DNA from: Peptoniphilus_A harei_B
GTDB taxonomy: Bacteria > Bacillota > Clostridia > Tissierellales > Peptoniphilaceae
Direction: 5' to 3'
Length of the DNA stretch: 64,000 nt
Assembly (NCBI GenBank): GCA_032560695.1
Contig: JAWGHR010000001.1
Span: 248,001 to 312,000, forward strand
The notes beneath the pieces are model-generated. The model was given only the letters and a program-made list of their open reading frames with translations. It was not told where the DNA came from and made no database searches. A program made the translations under genes and the position numbers. Shown here one piece after another: positions 51,776-60,061 of the stretch (positions are counted from its first letter, which is position 1; every line of letters starts with the position of its first letter).

Positions 51776-52479
51776 TATTTTCCTCCTAAAAAGTCTTTTT
51801 TTATTTCTCTATATTCCTTTAGTGGGTCTTCTGCCTTAGTGATTGGCCTTCCCACCACAATGTAGTCAGAACCAAGCTCTCTTGCCTCGCTAGGAGTTAC
51901 AACCCTTTTTTGGTCATCAGTATTTTTGACCTTCCTAATACCTGGAGTAACTGTTATAAAGTCCTCACCCAAGTTTTCCTTTATCTTTGGCACTTCAAGA
52001 GCAGAACAAACAATACCACTTAAATTAGCTTCCTTTGCAATATTTGCATAAGCTAGAACAACTTCATCAAGGGACTTATCCTTGTCAATTTGAAGTTCCT
52101 TGTGCATTACATCTTCATCTGTAGAAGTAAGCATAGTAACACCAAGAGTTATAAGGTCACTTTTTTCCTTTTTAACAATTCCGCTGGCATCACTTAACAT
52201 CTTTTTGCCACCAGCTATGTGGTAGTTAATCATGTCAACATCAAGAGATATAAGAGAATTTGTGGCTCCCTTGCAAGTGTTTGGAATGTCATGGATTTTT
52301 AAGTCCAAGAAAATCTTGTGACCTAGTTTTTTTATTTCTCTTACAATACTTGGACCTTCCTTGTAGAAAAGTTCCATCCCAACCTTTACATAGACCTCTT
52401 CGTCCTTAAAGTCTTTTAAAAAATCAAGAGCCTTATCTCCACTTGGAAAATCTAGTGCAATAATTACATCCTTTGCCAT
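51775..52479 (-). CDS. pyrF: Orotidine 5'-phosphate decarboxylase
   Basis: PyrF converts OMP to UMP. The 234-residue protein has IIALDFPSGDKALDF, the catalytic Lys-Asp network in FLDLKIHDIPNTCKGA, TVTPGIRK and SDYIVVGRPIT. It begins 7 bases after prfB, so pyrimidine synthesis genes are transcribed behind a translation factor, an arrangement without a local pyrimidine-responsive leader. Confidence 0.96.
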   Translation of the reverse strand: MAKDVIIALDFPSGDKALDFLKDFKDEEVYVKVGMELFYKEGPSIVREIKKLGHKIFLDLKIHDIPNTCKGATNSLISLDVDMINYHIAGGKKMLSDASGIVKKEKSDLITLGVTMLTSTDEDVMHKELQIDKDKSLDEVVLAYANIAKEANLSGIVCSALEVPKIKENLGEDFITVTPGIRKVKNTDDQKRVVTPSEARELGSDYIVVGRPITKAEDPLKEYREIKKDFLGGK

Positions 52480-52486
52480 ATTAACC

Positions 52487-53602
52487 TCAGCTTTCTCCCG
52501 TCGCCTTATCTTGCAAATAGGCGTTAATAAAGATATCTAAATCTCCGTCCATTACCTTTTCCACGTCACCAACATCTACATTAGTCCTGTGGTCCTTGAC
52601 CATAGTGTAAGGTTGGAAGACATAAGACCTAATTTGTGAACCCCAAGCAATTTGTGAATAGTTGCCTTGAAGGTCCTCGATTTTTTCCTTCTTTTCTTCT
52701 TCGGCAAGGGCAACAAGTTTTGCCTTTAACATGTTCATTGCCTTTTCCCTGTTTTGGATTTGGCTACGTTCATTTTGACATTGAACTACGATACCTGTAG
52801 GAATGTGAGTGATTCTAACAGCTGAGTCAGTGGTGTTAACGTGTTGTCCACCAGCACCAGATGACCTGTAAGTATCAATCTTTAACTCTTCATCCTTAAT
52901 TTCAACTTCTGTGTCGTCATCAATTTCTGGGAAAACATCTACAGATGAGAAGGAAGTGTGCCTTCTCTTGTTGGAGTCAAAAGGCGAAATCCTAACAAGT
53001 CTGTGAACTCCCTTTTCTCCCTTGAGATAACCATAGGCATTGTCTCCAGAAATTTTTAGAGTAACAGACTTAATACCAGCTTCATCTTCCTTTAATAAGT
53101 CAAGAGTTTCTACCTTGAAGCCCTTGTTTTCAGCATACCTAGTGTACATTCTAAGGAGCATACTAGCCCAATCTTGAGCCTCTGTTCCGCCAGCACCAGC
53201 GTGGATGGAAAGAATTGCATCGTGAGAATCGTACTCTCCATTTAATAAAGTATTTAATTTAAATTCCGCAGTGTCCTTTTCAATCTCATCAACAATCTCT
53301 TGGAAGTCAGAGTAAGAAGAATAGTCTTCTTCGATTTCCATTAGGGTAATAAGGTCCTCTGCGTCAGTAATCAAGTCAATTAACTTGTCGTATTGATCTA
53401 TCTTTCTTTGGTATGAATTAGTTTCACGTATAACTTTTTGGGCACTATCATTGTCGTCCCAAAAACCTGGTTCCATTTGTTTTTTGTTTAGCTCAACAAC
53501 TTTTTCCTTAAGAGAATCTATCTCAAGAGATTCACCAAGAGACTTAGTAGTAAGCTTGGAATTTTCCAGGCGCTCCTTATCTAAATAGATATTTTGCTCC
53601 AT
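52487..53602 (-). CDS. prfB: Peptide chain release factor 2, without programmed frameshift
   Basis: RF2 reads UGA and UAA. The 371-residue protein has the catalytic GGQ in SGAGGQHVNTTDSAVRITH, LSIHAGAGGTEAQDWASML and the YGYLKGEKGVHRLVRISPF region. In most bacteria an in-frame UGA near codon 25 must be bypassed by a +1 shift. Here the equivalent region (SLGESLEIDSLKEK) is encoded in one continuous frame, so that autoregulation is absent. AAGGAGG precedes the ATG; a TG-extended -10 lies about 30 bases upstream. Cotranscribed with pyrF-pyrE. Confidence 0.95.
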   Translation of the reverse strand: MEQNIYLDKERLENSKLTTKSLGESLEIDSLKEKVVELNKKQMEPGFWDDNDSAQKVIRETNSYQRKIDQYDKLIDLITDAEDLITLMEIEEDYSSYSDFQEIVDEIEKDTAEFKLNTLLNGEYDSHDAILSIHAGAGGTEAQDWASMLLRMYTRYAENKGFKVETLDLLKEDEAGIKSVTLKISGDNAYGYLKGEKGVHRLVRISPFDSNKRRHTSFSSVDVFPEIDDDTEVEIKDEELKIDTYRSSGAGGQHVNTTDSAVRITHIPTGIVVQCQNERSQIQNREKAMNMLKAKLVALAEEEKKEKIEDLQGNYSQIAWGSQIRSYVFQPYTMVKDHRTNVDVGDVEKVMDGDLDIFINAYLQDKATGES

Positions 53603-53630
53603 AAAAATCCTCCTTTGTATTGCTTATTTT

Positions 53631-53639
53631 AGTATAACA
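53631..53639 (-). promoter_or_regulatory. Candidate extended -10 promoter of prfB
   Basis: On minus TGTTATACT (TGn-TATACT; hexamer 53631-53636). No good -35 is seen at the usual spacing. Confidence 0.45.
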
Positions 53640-53879
53640 CAGTTGATATAATCACACTAATATTTTGTTATAAGATGATAGTTTTTTTGACTTAGAGTTT
53701 CTATATTAATTTGGAAATTATTTTGATTAAATATTTTATTTCGACTTTAAATAATTTTCAAGTTTAATTTTTTAATTATTATAAACTAAAATATTTTTTC
53801 TTTTCAATTTATTTGAATTCTTTTTTTTAGTTTCAAAAAATAATTATTTAAATTTGCTTAGAATTTAAAAATTTCCATA
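53640..53879. other. Very AT-rich intergenic stretch without a gene
   Basis: This stretch lies between the prfB promoter and the terminator of the coiled-coil gene. It consists largely of A and T runs, with no ORF having a start signal and no structured RNA I recognise. Upstream A/T tracts could help the prfB promoter. Confidence 0.5.
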
Positions 53880-53911
53880 AAAAAAGACCTAAGCTTTTAA
53901 ACTCAGGTCTT
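53880..53911 (-). terminator. Terminator after the coiled-coil gene
   Basis: A 10-bp stem (53884-53893 and 53902-53911, one G-U) reads AAGACCTGAG/CTTAGGTCTT on minus, followed by a T-run. Confidence 0.85.
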
Positions 53912-53921
53912 AATTTTAATT

Positions 53922-54362
53922 TTATCCTCTTAACTCTTGTCTGTTTTCGTTAAGCATTTTAATAATTTCTGAAAGGTTTACTTGTGTGTTTTCAAGTAAT
54001 TCATCTGCATAGTCTCTTGCACCTTCTCTTATTTGAGTTGACTCTTCTTTTGCAGCCTTTAATATTTCAGATGCTCTTTCATTTGCTTGTCTTACAAGTT
54101 CGTTTTCGTCAATAATCTTTTCTGAGTGAGCTCTTGCTGCAGAGATAATCTTATCTGCTTCATCGTGAGCACCATTGATGATGTCATCCTTGTCTTGAGC
54201 AATTCTTTGCGCTTCTGAAACTTCTCCAGGAATTTGTGTTCTTAATTCGTTAACAATTTCTAAAAACTCTTCTCTGTCTACCATTACCTTGCTTGTTAGT
54301 GGAATTTGTGATGATGTTTCCACAAGGTCTTCTAATTCTTCAACTAAATCAATTAAATTCAT
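53922..54362 (-). CDS. Coiled-coil protein, DivIVA/ATP-synthase-subunit-like, function unknown
   Basis: The 146-residue protein is almost wholly helical and charged. It opens MNLIDLVEELEDLVETSSQIP, then has a long heptad-like region (about 50-130; AHDEADKIISAARAHSEKI, ASEILKAAKEESTQIREGA) rich in Ala, Glu and Arg. Small proteins of this sort follow coaD in several Firmicutes and are annotated as hypothetical or V-ATPase-subunit-like. It overlaps coaD by 4 bases. A scaffold role at membrane or septum is only a guess. Confidence 0.75.
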   Translation of the reverse strand: MNLIDLVEELEDLVETSSQIPLTSKVMVDREEFLEIVNELRTQIPGEVSEAQRIAQDKDDIINGAHDEADKIISAARAHSEKIIDENELVRQANERASEILKAAKEESTQIREGARDYADELLENTQVNLSEIIKMLNENRQELRG

Positions 54363-54844
54363 ATCTTCCTCCTAAGTAATTTTTTCTTCATAGCTTCTCC
54401 TACAATAGGAGGCACGAATAAATCTGTATCTCCGTCAAAGTTGGCTACTTCTTTTGCAAGTGATGAACTTACAAATAAATTTTCATTGGATGACAATAAA
54501 AAGACGGTTTCTATGCTGTCTTTATAATTTTTGTTTGCCATGGCAAGTGTGTATTCACTGAAATAATCTGTTGCTGATCTCAATCCCCTGACTACTACTT
54601 TGCAGTTTTTCTTTTTTGCATATTCTACTAAGAGTCCGTCAAAGGAATCTACTTCTATTCCCTCCATGCGATCTAAGACTTCATGAAGGAGGGCTTTTCT
54701 CTCTTCTACTGTGAAGAGGCCCTTTTTTGAAGTGTTGTCTAGGACTGCAACTATTACTTCCCCAAAAATATCTCTTGCTCTCTTTATTATGTCTAAGTGG
54801 CCATTGGTAACTGGGTCAAAGCTACCCGCATATATTACTTTCAT
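54359..54844 (-). CDS. coaD: Pantetheine-phosphate adenylyltransferase
   Basis: CoaD makes dephospho-CoA. The protein of about 161 residues has AGSFDPVTNGHLDIIKRA (HxGH-type motif TNGH), VVRGLRSATDYFSEYTLA and the SSSLAKEVA ATP-site motif. The open frame extends to 54883 within rsmD, but the ATG at 54844 gives the normal length and N-terminus KVIYAGSFD. It overlaps rsmD by 23 bases, a common pairing in Firmicutes. Confidence 0.95.
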   Translation of the reverse strand: MKVIYAGSFDPVTNGHLDIIKRARDIFGEVIVAVLDNTSKKGLFTVEERKALLHEVLDRMEGIEVDSFDGLLVEYAKKKNCKVVVRGLRSATDYFSEYTLAMANKNYKDSIETVFLLSSNENLFVSSSLAKEVANFDGDTDLFVPPIVGEAMKKKLLRRKI

Positions 54845-55388
54845 TTTCATCCCATCCACATATGGAAATTGATGTATTTCCATATTTTTTGTTTTTTATT
54901 TCTACAAAGCCCTCGCCTATTAAGAGTGGCTTATCTGTATTGTACTCCACAATTAATTTTCCATTAGGCTTTAGTATTCTATGTTCTCTTATTAGTTTAA
55001 AGGCTTTTTTATATAAGTCTCGTCTGTCGAAGGGTGGGTCCATGTAGATGTAGTCGAATTCTTTATCTAGGTTTTTTATAGCCTGGTTCAAGTGGTCTTC
55101 TATGACTACAGCCTGGTCTATGAGTTTTGCCTTATCAAGATTCTTCTTCACACAGTCTATAGCTTCCTTTGACTTGTCTACGAAGTAAGCTTTTTCAGCT
55201 CCCCTTGATAAAAATTCTATTCCATTGGCTCCGGAACCACAAAATAAATCTAAAACTGTGACGTCAAAGAAGTTTTGTCCCAAGATGTTGAAAACCGATT
55301 CCTTTACCCTGTCTTCTGTGGGCCTTGTATCTAGTCCCTTAGGAGCTATTAATTTGAGTCCCCTTCTATTTCCTGAAATTATTCTCAT
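54822..55388 (-). CDS. rsmD: 16S rRNA (guanine966-N2)-methyltransferase
   Basis: RsmD methylates G966 in 16S rRNA. The 188-residue protein has MRIISGNRRGLKLIAPKG, RPTEDRVKESVFNIL, SAM loop LDLFCGSGANGIEFLSRGA and the catalytic YIYMDPPF. It lies 54 bases after recG with no terminator between and overlaps coaD. Confidence 0.95.
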   Translation of the reverse strand: MRIISGNRRGLKLIAPKGLDTRPTEDRVKESVFNILGQNFFDVTVLDLFCGSGANGIEFLSRGAEKAYFVDKSKEAIDCVKKNLDKAKLIDQAVVIEDHLNQAIKNLDKEFDYIYMDPPFDRRDLYKKAFKLIREHRILKPNGKLIVEYNTDKPLLIGEGFVEIKNKKYGNTSISICGWDENESNICG

Positions 55389-55442
55389 AAAGCCTCCAAA
55401 TTAGTTTTATTTTACCATAAGAAAGGATAATTTAAAAGATAT

Positions 55443-57473
55443 TTAGTTCAAATCTGAGTAAAATTCAGTGATTTCTTTGTTTAGGTAAGAATATTTATCT
55501 CCTTCTAAGTTTGGATCCTCTCCTAATATTTTTTTAACATCATCTGCTGCGTATTTTAAAATTGTTTCGTCCCTAAAGGGGTCAGCAAGTCTTAAGTTTG
55601 GCATGCCTGATTGTCTTGTGCCAAGTATGTCACCAAAGCCTCTAAGCTCTAAGTCCTTGTTGGCAATATAAAATCCGTCATTGGAGTCAGTCATTATCTT
55701 CATCCTCTCCCAGGAAATTTCACTTTTAGAAAGATTGTAGAGGATGCAGTAGGATTGTTGGTCCCCTCTTCCAACTCTACCTCGCAGTTGATGGAGAGTC
55801 GATAGACCAAATCTCTCTGCGTTATAAATCATTATTACGCTGGCGTTGGGTACGTTGACTCCAACTTCCACTACTGTAGTCGATACCAAGAGGTTGATTT
55901 TATTTACTGCAAAGTCATTCATTACATGATTTTTTTCTTCTGCTTTCATCTTTCCGTGAAGGAGTCCTAGATTAAAATTACTAAAGTATTGGCTTAGCTC
56001 TTCGTAGACTTTTTCCACTGCTTGCAGGTTTTCGTAGTCTTGGTTTTCTTCTATTAAAGAACAGATTACATAGGCCTGCCTTCCTTCTGCCAACTCTTTT
56101 TTAATAAAGGCTAGGGATTTTTCCAGCATATTTTCGTTTATTGCTATGGTTTTGATTGGCTTTCGTCCCTTTGGCATGGATTTTATTATGGATACATCTA
56201 GGTCAGCATAGAGTACAAGGCTAAGACTCCTTGGGATTGGTGTCGCCGACATGACAAGAGTTGCTGCGTCCTTGTTTTTATTTTGTAGCATATTTCTTTG
56301 GACAACGCCAAAGCGATGTTGCTCGTCAATTACATTTACTCCCAGCTTTTTGAAGACTACATTTTCTTCTATTAATGCGTGGGTTCCTATTAGGATGTCC
56401 ATGGACCCCATCTCGAGATTGTCTAAGATGTCTCTTTTTGCTTTCTTAGAAGTTGAACCAATTAAGAGTCCTACTTTTATGCCCAGGGGTTCTAGTAATT
56501 CTACAAAGGATTCAAAGTGTTGCTTTGCCAAAATTTCCGTTGGTGCCATAATTGACGACTGGTAACCATTTAGGTAGGCAAGATACATTATTATAATGGC
56601 AATAATTGTCTTACCACTACCAACGTCACCTTGTATAAGCCTATTGATGGCCTTGCCCTTTTTCATGTCGATGAAGATTTCTTCAAGGACTGTGTTTTGT
56701 CCTTCAGTCAATTTAAAGGGAAGATTATTTATAAAATCAAAAACTTGATCTTTGATTTCAAACCTTATGGCATTTCGCCTTTCGTTTTGGACCTTATTCT
56801 TTAAGATGGAAAGTTCAAACAAAAATAGCTCTTCGTATATAAGTCGCTCTCTAGCCTGTATGTAGTTTTTTCTAGATTTGGGATAGTGAATGGCCCTTAT
56901 GGCTTCATTCTTGCCAAGAAAAGAATATTTTTCTAGAATTTCTCTCGGCAGGTTTTCTCTAAAAAGATTTTCCCCTATTACTTGATCAACTACCTTTTCA
57001 AAGACAAAGTTGTTTAGGCCTTCAGTTAAATTATAAATGGGAGAAATCTTGCCAAGTTTTTTTAAATTGTCGACTTCTTCAATCTCAGGACTTGACATAG
57101 TAACTCTTCCCCTAAAATAGTCTGTCTTGCCATAGACTAGGTAGTATCTTCCTGGCAAAATTTTGGAATGAAGATAAAAGGCATTGAAGAAGGATAATTC
57201 TACTTCTCCCGATTCATCTTCTGCTAAAAAGCTTGTAAGAGTAAGTCCCTTTCTAATTCTCCTGTTTTGAAGTTTTGAAAGTATCCTAACTCTAAAGGTA
57301 TTTTTTTCTCCAATCCTTGCTTCTGAAACCTTAGTGACCTTTGAAGAGTCTTCGTATCTTCTGGGATAAAAGTGGAGAAGGTCTTCAATTGTATAAATTC
57401 CAAGCTTGTGAAAGAGCTCTGCCCTCTTAGGTCCAATTCCCTTTAAGTTTTTTATAGGGTCCCATAAGTTCAT
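55443..57473 (-). CDS. recG: ATP-dependent DNA helicase RecG
   Basis: RecG remodels stalled forks and Holliday junctions. The 676-residue protein has the N-terminal wedge OB-fold (GEKNTFRVRILSKLQ), Walker A IQGDVGSGKTIIAI, the DEQH box (NVIDEQHRFGV), SATPIPRSLSL, VVEVGVNVPNASVMI-like motif V and RGRVGRGDQQSYCIL. AGGAG precedes the ATG. A terminator sits just 30-70 bases upstream, leaving hardly any room for its own promoter. Confidence 0.96.
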   Translation of the reverse strand: MNLWDPIKNLKGIGPKRAELFHKLGIYTIEDLLHFYPRRYEDSSKVTKVSEARIGEKNTFRVRILSKLQNRRIRKGLTLTSFLAEDESGEVELSFFNAFYLHSKILPGRYYLVYGKTDYFRGRVTMSSPEIEEVDNLKKLGKISPIYNLTEGLNNFVFEKVVDQVIGENLFRENLPREILEKYSFLGKNEAIRAIHYPKSRKNYIQARERLIYEELFLFELSILKNKVQNERRNAIRFEIKDQVFDFINNLPFKLTEGQNTVLEEIFIDMKKGKAINRLIQGDVGSGKTIIAIIIMYLAYLNGYQSSIMAPTEILAKQHFESFVELLEPLGIKVGLLIGSTSKKAKRDILDNLEMGSMDILIGTHALIEENVVFKKLGVNVIDEQHRFGVVQRNMLQNKNKDAATLVMSATPIPRSLSLVLYADLDVSIIKSMPKGRKPIKTIAINENMLEKSLAFIKKELAEGRQAYVICSLIEENQDYENLQAVEKVYEELSQYFSNFNLGLLHGKMKAEEKNHVMNDFAVNKINLLVSTTVVEVGVNVPNASVIMIYNAERFGLSTLHQLRGRVGRGDQQSYCILYNLSKSEISWERMKIMTDSNDGFYIANKDLELRGFGDILGTRQSGMPNLRLADPFRDETILKYAADDVKKILGEDPNLEGDKYSYLNKEITEFYSDLN

Positions 57474-57500
57474 AATTTTCTCCTATTTTTATTTCCTATA

Positions 57501-57528
57501 AGAAAAGCCCAAAGCAAAACTTCGGGCT
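57501..57528 (-). terminator. Terminator between fakA and recG
   Basis: A 9-bp stem (57506-57514 and 57520-57528, one or two mismatches) reads AGCCCGAAG...CTTTGGGCT on minus, followed by TTTTCTTAT. Confidence 0.75.
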
Positions 57529-57545
57529 AATTAATAATCTAAAAT

Positions 57546-59210
57546 TTATTCAAGAGATATAATGTAGTAGTAAATTGGTTGGTCACCTGCTATTACATCA
57601 ATATCAATGTCTGGATATTTTTCTTCTATTGCTTCGCGAACTTTTTCTGCATCTTCTTCTTTTACATCTTCTCCATAGAAAAGTGTAACAAGAGAAATGT
57701 CTTCATCAATTAGCTTGTCAATAGTGTCTGTAACAACATCAAATACAGTCTTGCCACTGGAAATTATATCCTTTGCTGCAATACCAATAATGTCGTCCTT
57801 GTGAATTTCTTTTCCATTGATTGTAGTGTCTCTAACTGCATAAGTTATTGATGCATCGATTACACTAGCCACTGCTTCCATCATATTTTCTTGATTTTCT
57901 TCTTTTGAAGCATCTTCATTGAAGGCAAGCATAGCTGCTATACCTTGTGGAACAGATTTTGATGGAATTACAATAATTTCTCTCTCAGAAATATCCCTAG
58001 CTTGTTCTGCTGATAAAATTATGTTACTGTTGTTTGGAATTAGGTAGATTACCTTACCACCAACTTTGTCAATTCCCTTTAAGAAATCTTCTGTTGATGG
58101 ATTCATAGTTTGCCCACCTGCAACAACATAGTCAACGCCAAGAGATTTAAAAGTTTCTGTCATTCCATCGCCCATGGATACTGTGATGAAGGAATAATCT
58201 TTTTCTTCAATTACTTCTTCCTCTTCTTCTCTCTTCTTAGCTTCAGCAACTTCTGCATCATCGAAGAGAACTTCTCTATGTTGGTATCTCATGTTGTCGA
58301 TTTTAATGTCTTGAAGTAGTCCAAGTTCGCAAGCATGTTGTAATACAATTCCTGGATCATTTGTGTGAACGTGCACCTTAATAAGGTGAGTCCCGCCACC
58401 ACCAACTACTAGTAGACAGTCGCCAAGAGGAGAAATTTTTTCTCTTAGGGCATCAATATCTTCATAGTCTGTATTTATAATAAATTCTGTACAGTAACCA
58501 TATTTTAAAGAAGTGTCTGCTTCAGTGAATTGAACTTCTTTTTGGGCCTTTTTCTTTAGGGTTTCATCTTCGCTTTGATCAGCAATGTCTTCGCCCTTTA
58601 GTACCTTAAGTCCACCTTCAAGTAGGACAACAAGACCCTTGCCACCAGCATCAACAACTCCAGCTTCCTTTAAAACTTCAAGTTGGTTTGGTGTGTTGTC
58701 TAGGGATTTATTTGCTTCTACTATTACATCTTCTAAAAATGTAATAGGGTCTTCAGCCTTTTTATAATGTCTAATTGCAAAGTCAGCAGTTTCTCTTCCA
58801 ACTGTAAGTATTGTTCCTTCAATTGGTTTCATAACAGCCTTGTAAGTTGTTTCACTTGCTTTTTTAAAGGCATGAGCAAGGTCTGAAGTAGTTGCTTCAT
58901 CTATTCCTTCTAGGCCTTCTGAAAAACCTCTAAGAAGTTGTGAAAGAATAACACCACTGTTACCCCTAGCTCCCATAAGAGCACCACGAGCTGCAGCAGC
59001 TGAAACATCTCCAGCAGTAAAATCTCCTTCTAAACTATCGATTTGTTTTAAGGCAGATTTTGATGTAAGGCTCATGTTAGTTCCTGTATCTCCATCGGGA
59101 ACAGGGAACACATTAAGGGCGTTGACCTCCTCCTTCATGGATATTAGATAATTTACGGCTCCCTTAAAAATTTCCTTCAATAGGGGACCATTAATTTTAT
59201 TTATTTCCAA
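57546..59210 (-). CDS. fakA: Fatty acid kinase catalytic subunit FakA (YloV, DAK2 family)
   Basis: FakA phosphorylates fatty acids bound to FakB. The 554-residue protein has the N-terminal DhaL-like kinase domain (LNVFPVPDGDTGTNMSLTSK, metal-binding Asp residues; AAARGALMGARGNSGVILSQ) up to about 200, a middle domain with a conserved GGGGTHLIKVHVHTNDPG and a C-terminal DegV-like domain. Length and order fit YloV. It lies 13 bases after a YloU-type gene, as in many Firmicutes. FakB is not in the window. Confidence 0.93.
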   Translation of the reverse strand: MEINKINGPLLKEIFKGAVNYLISMKEEVNALNVFPVPDGDTGTNMSLTSKSALKQIDSLEGDFTAGDVSAAAARGALMGARGNSGVILSQLLRGFSEGLEGIDEATTSDLAHAFKKASETTYKAVMKPIEGTILTVGRETADFAIRHYKKAEDPITFLEDVIVEANKSLDNTPNQLEVLKEAGVVDAGGKGLVVLLEGGLKVLKGEDIADQSEDETLKKKAQKEVQFTEADTSLKYGYCTEFIINTDYEDIDALREKISPLGDCLLVVGGGGTHLIKVHVHTNDPGIVLQHACELGLLQDIKIDNMRYQHREVLFDDAEVAEAKKREEEEEVIEEKDYSFITVSMGDGMTETFKSLGVDYVVAGGQTMNPSTEDFLKGIDKVGGKVIYLIPNNSNIILSAEQARDISEREIIVIPSKSVPQGIAAMLAFNEDASKEENQENMMEAVASVIDASITYAVRDTTINGKEIHKDDIIGIAAKDIISSGKTVFDVVTDTIDKLIDEDISLVTLFYGEDVKEEDAEKVREAIEEKYPDIDIDVIAGDQPIYYYIISLE

Positions 59211-59223
59211 AATCTTACCTCCA

Positions 59224-59577
59224 CTACTTAAGTCTAATACCTTCTACTAGGACCTCAATGTTGTCAACTTCAAGCCCTGTTAAATTTTCTATATTAAACT
59301 TTACTCTCTCTATAATATTTTCACCAACAGTAGAAATTTTAACTCCATATTCTAATACAACGTGAAGTTCTATGGAAATTTCATTTTCGTCAGTATTTAC
59401 TACAATTCCCTTTGAAAGATTTTCGAATCTCAATAATTCAAAAATTCCATCTGCGGCATTTTTTGATGCCATTCCAACAATTCCGTAGGATTCCATAGCT
59501 GAAATTCCTGCTATGTTTGCAAGTACGCTATCTTCTATTACAATGTTTCCAAGTTCTCTATTTATAATTGCCGGCAT
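59224..59577 (-). CDS. Asp23/Gls24 family protein (YloU-like)
   Basis: The 117-residue protein belongs to the same family as the one at 46161: IVIEDSVLANIAGISAMES, YGIVGM and IELHVVLEYGVKISTVGENI. The YloU copy beside fakA (yloV) and rpmB is a conserved Firmicute block. AGGTG lies upstream. A -10 TATAAT (59603-59608) with a weak -35 TGTTAA 17 bases further on is the likely promoter. Confidence 0.92.
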   Translation of the reverse strand: MPAIINRELGNIVIEDSVLANIAGISAMESYGIVGMASKNAADGIFELLRFENLSKGIVVNTDENEISIELHVVLEYGVKISTVGENIIERVKFNIENLTGLEVDNIEVLVEGIRLK

Positions 59578-59697
59578 GAGGGCACCTCCTTATCTAGTAC
59601 ATTATATCAGAAGTTAGCTTATATTAACAGATTTTCAAAATATCCTTTGTAAAAAATTAGAATTTAGTGTAAAATAATAACATATTGAAAAAAATAT

Positions 59698-59726
59698 TTG
59701 CACTTAGCAGGCTTTTTTGATAAAAT
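59698..59726 (+). promoter_or_regulatory. Promoter of rpmB
   Basis: On plus, -35 TTGCAC (59698-59703), 17 bases, -10 TAAAAT (59721-59726). AAAGGAGG follows before the ATG at 59759. Confidence 0.72.
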
Positions 59727-59758
59727 ATTGTCTGCTTAATAACTAAAGGAGGTGCGTT

Positions 59759-59950
59759 ATGGCTAAAAGATGTGAAATTTGTGGAAAAGAAAAATCATTT
59801 GGAAATAAAATCTCTTTCTCTCACTCTCGTTCTAACAGAAGCTGGTCTCCTAACATTAGAAGAGTTAAGGCTGTAGTTAATGGATCAAGAAAAAGAATTA
59901 ACGTATGTACTAGATGCCTAAGATCTGGTAAAGTCGAAAGAGCTATATAA
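59759..59950 (+). CDS. rpmB: 50S ribosomal protein L28
   Basis: L28 is a 63-residue large-subunit protein. It starts AKRCEICGKEKSFGNKIS and has SHSRSNRSWSPNI, and near the C-terminus VCTRCLRSGKV. The four cysteines (5, 8, 50, 53) make it the zinc-binding form. It is divergent from yloU-fakA, the usual Firmicute arrangement, and monocistronic between its own promoter and terminator. Confidence 0.97.
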   Translation: MAKRCEICGKEKSFGNKISFSHSRSNRSWSPNIRRVKAVVNGSRKRINVCTRCLRSGKVERAI

Positions 59951-59952
59951 AT

Positions 59953-59980
59953 AAGGGTCTTGGTTTAAGATCCTTTTTTT
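59953..59980 (+). terminator. Terminator after rpmB
   Basis: A 9-bp stem AAGGGTCTT/AAGATCCTT (59953-59961 and 59967-59975, one G-U) is followed by a T-run on plus. Confidence 0.8.
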
Positions 59981-60020
59981 ATTTAGGAATTACATATTCT
60001 CCTTAGTGGAGCTTAATGAG

Positions 60021-60052
60021 AAATCCCCTTGACTTATCAAGGGGATTTTTTT
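60021..60052. terminator. Bidirectional terminator between rpmB and folC
   Basis: A perfect 12-bp stem AAATCCCCTTGA/TCAAGGGGATTT (60021-60032 and 60037-60048, loop CTTA) is followed by seven T on plus. On minus the tract is TTTCTC, weaker. It probably serves mainly folC from minus and backs up the rpmB terminator. Confidence 0.8.
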
Positions 60053-60061
60053 CTTGCAATT

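Noticed and set aside
57224..57436. Minus-strand ORF of 70 codons inside recG
   Set aside because: A different frame of the recG N-terminal region with no start signal.
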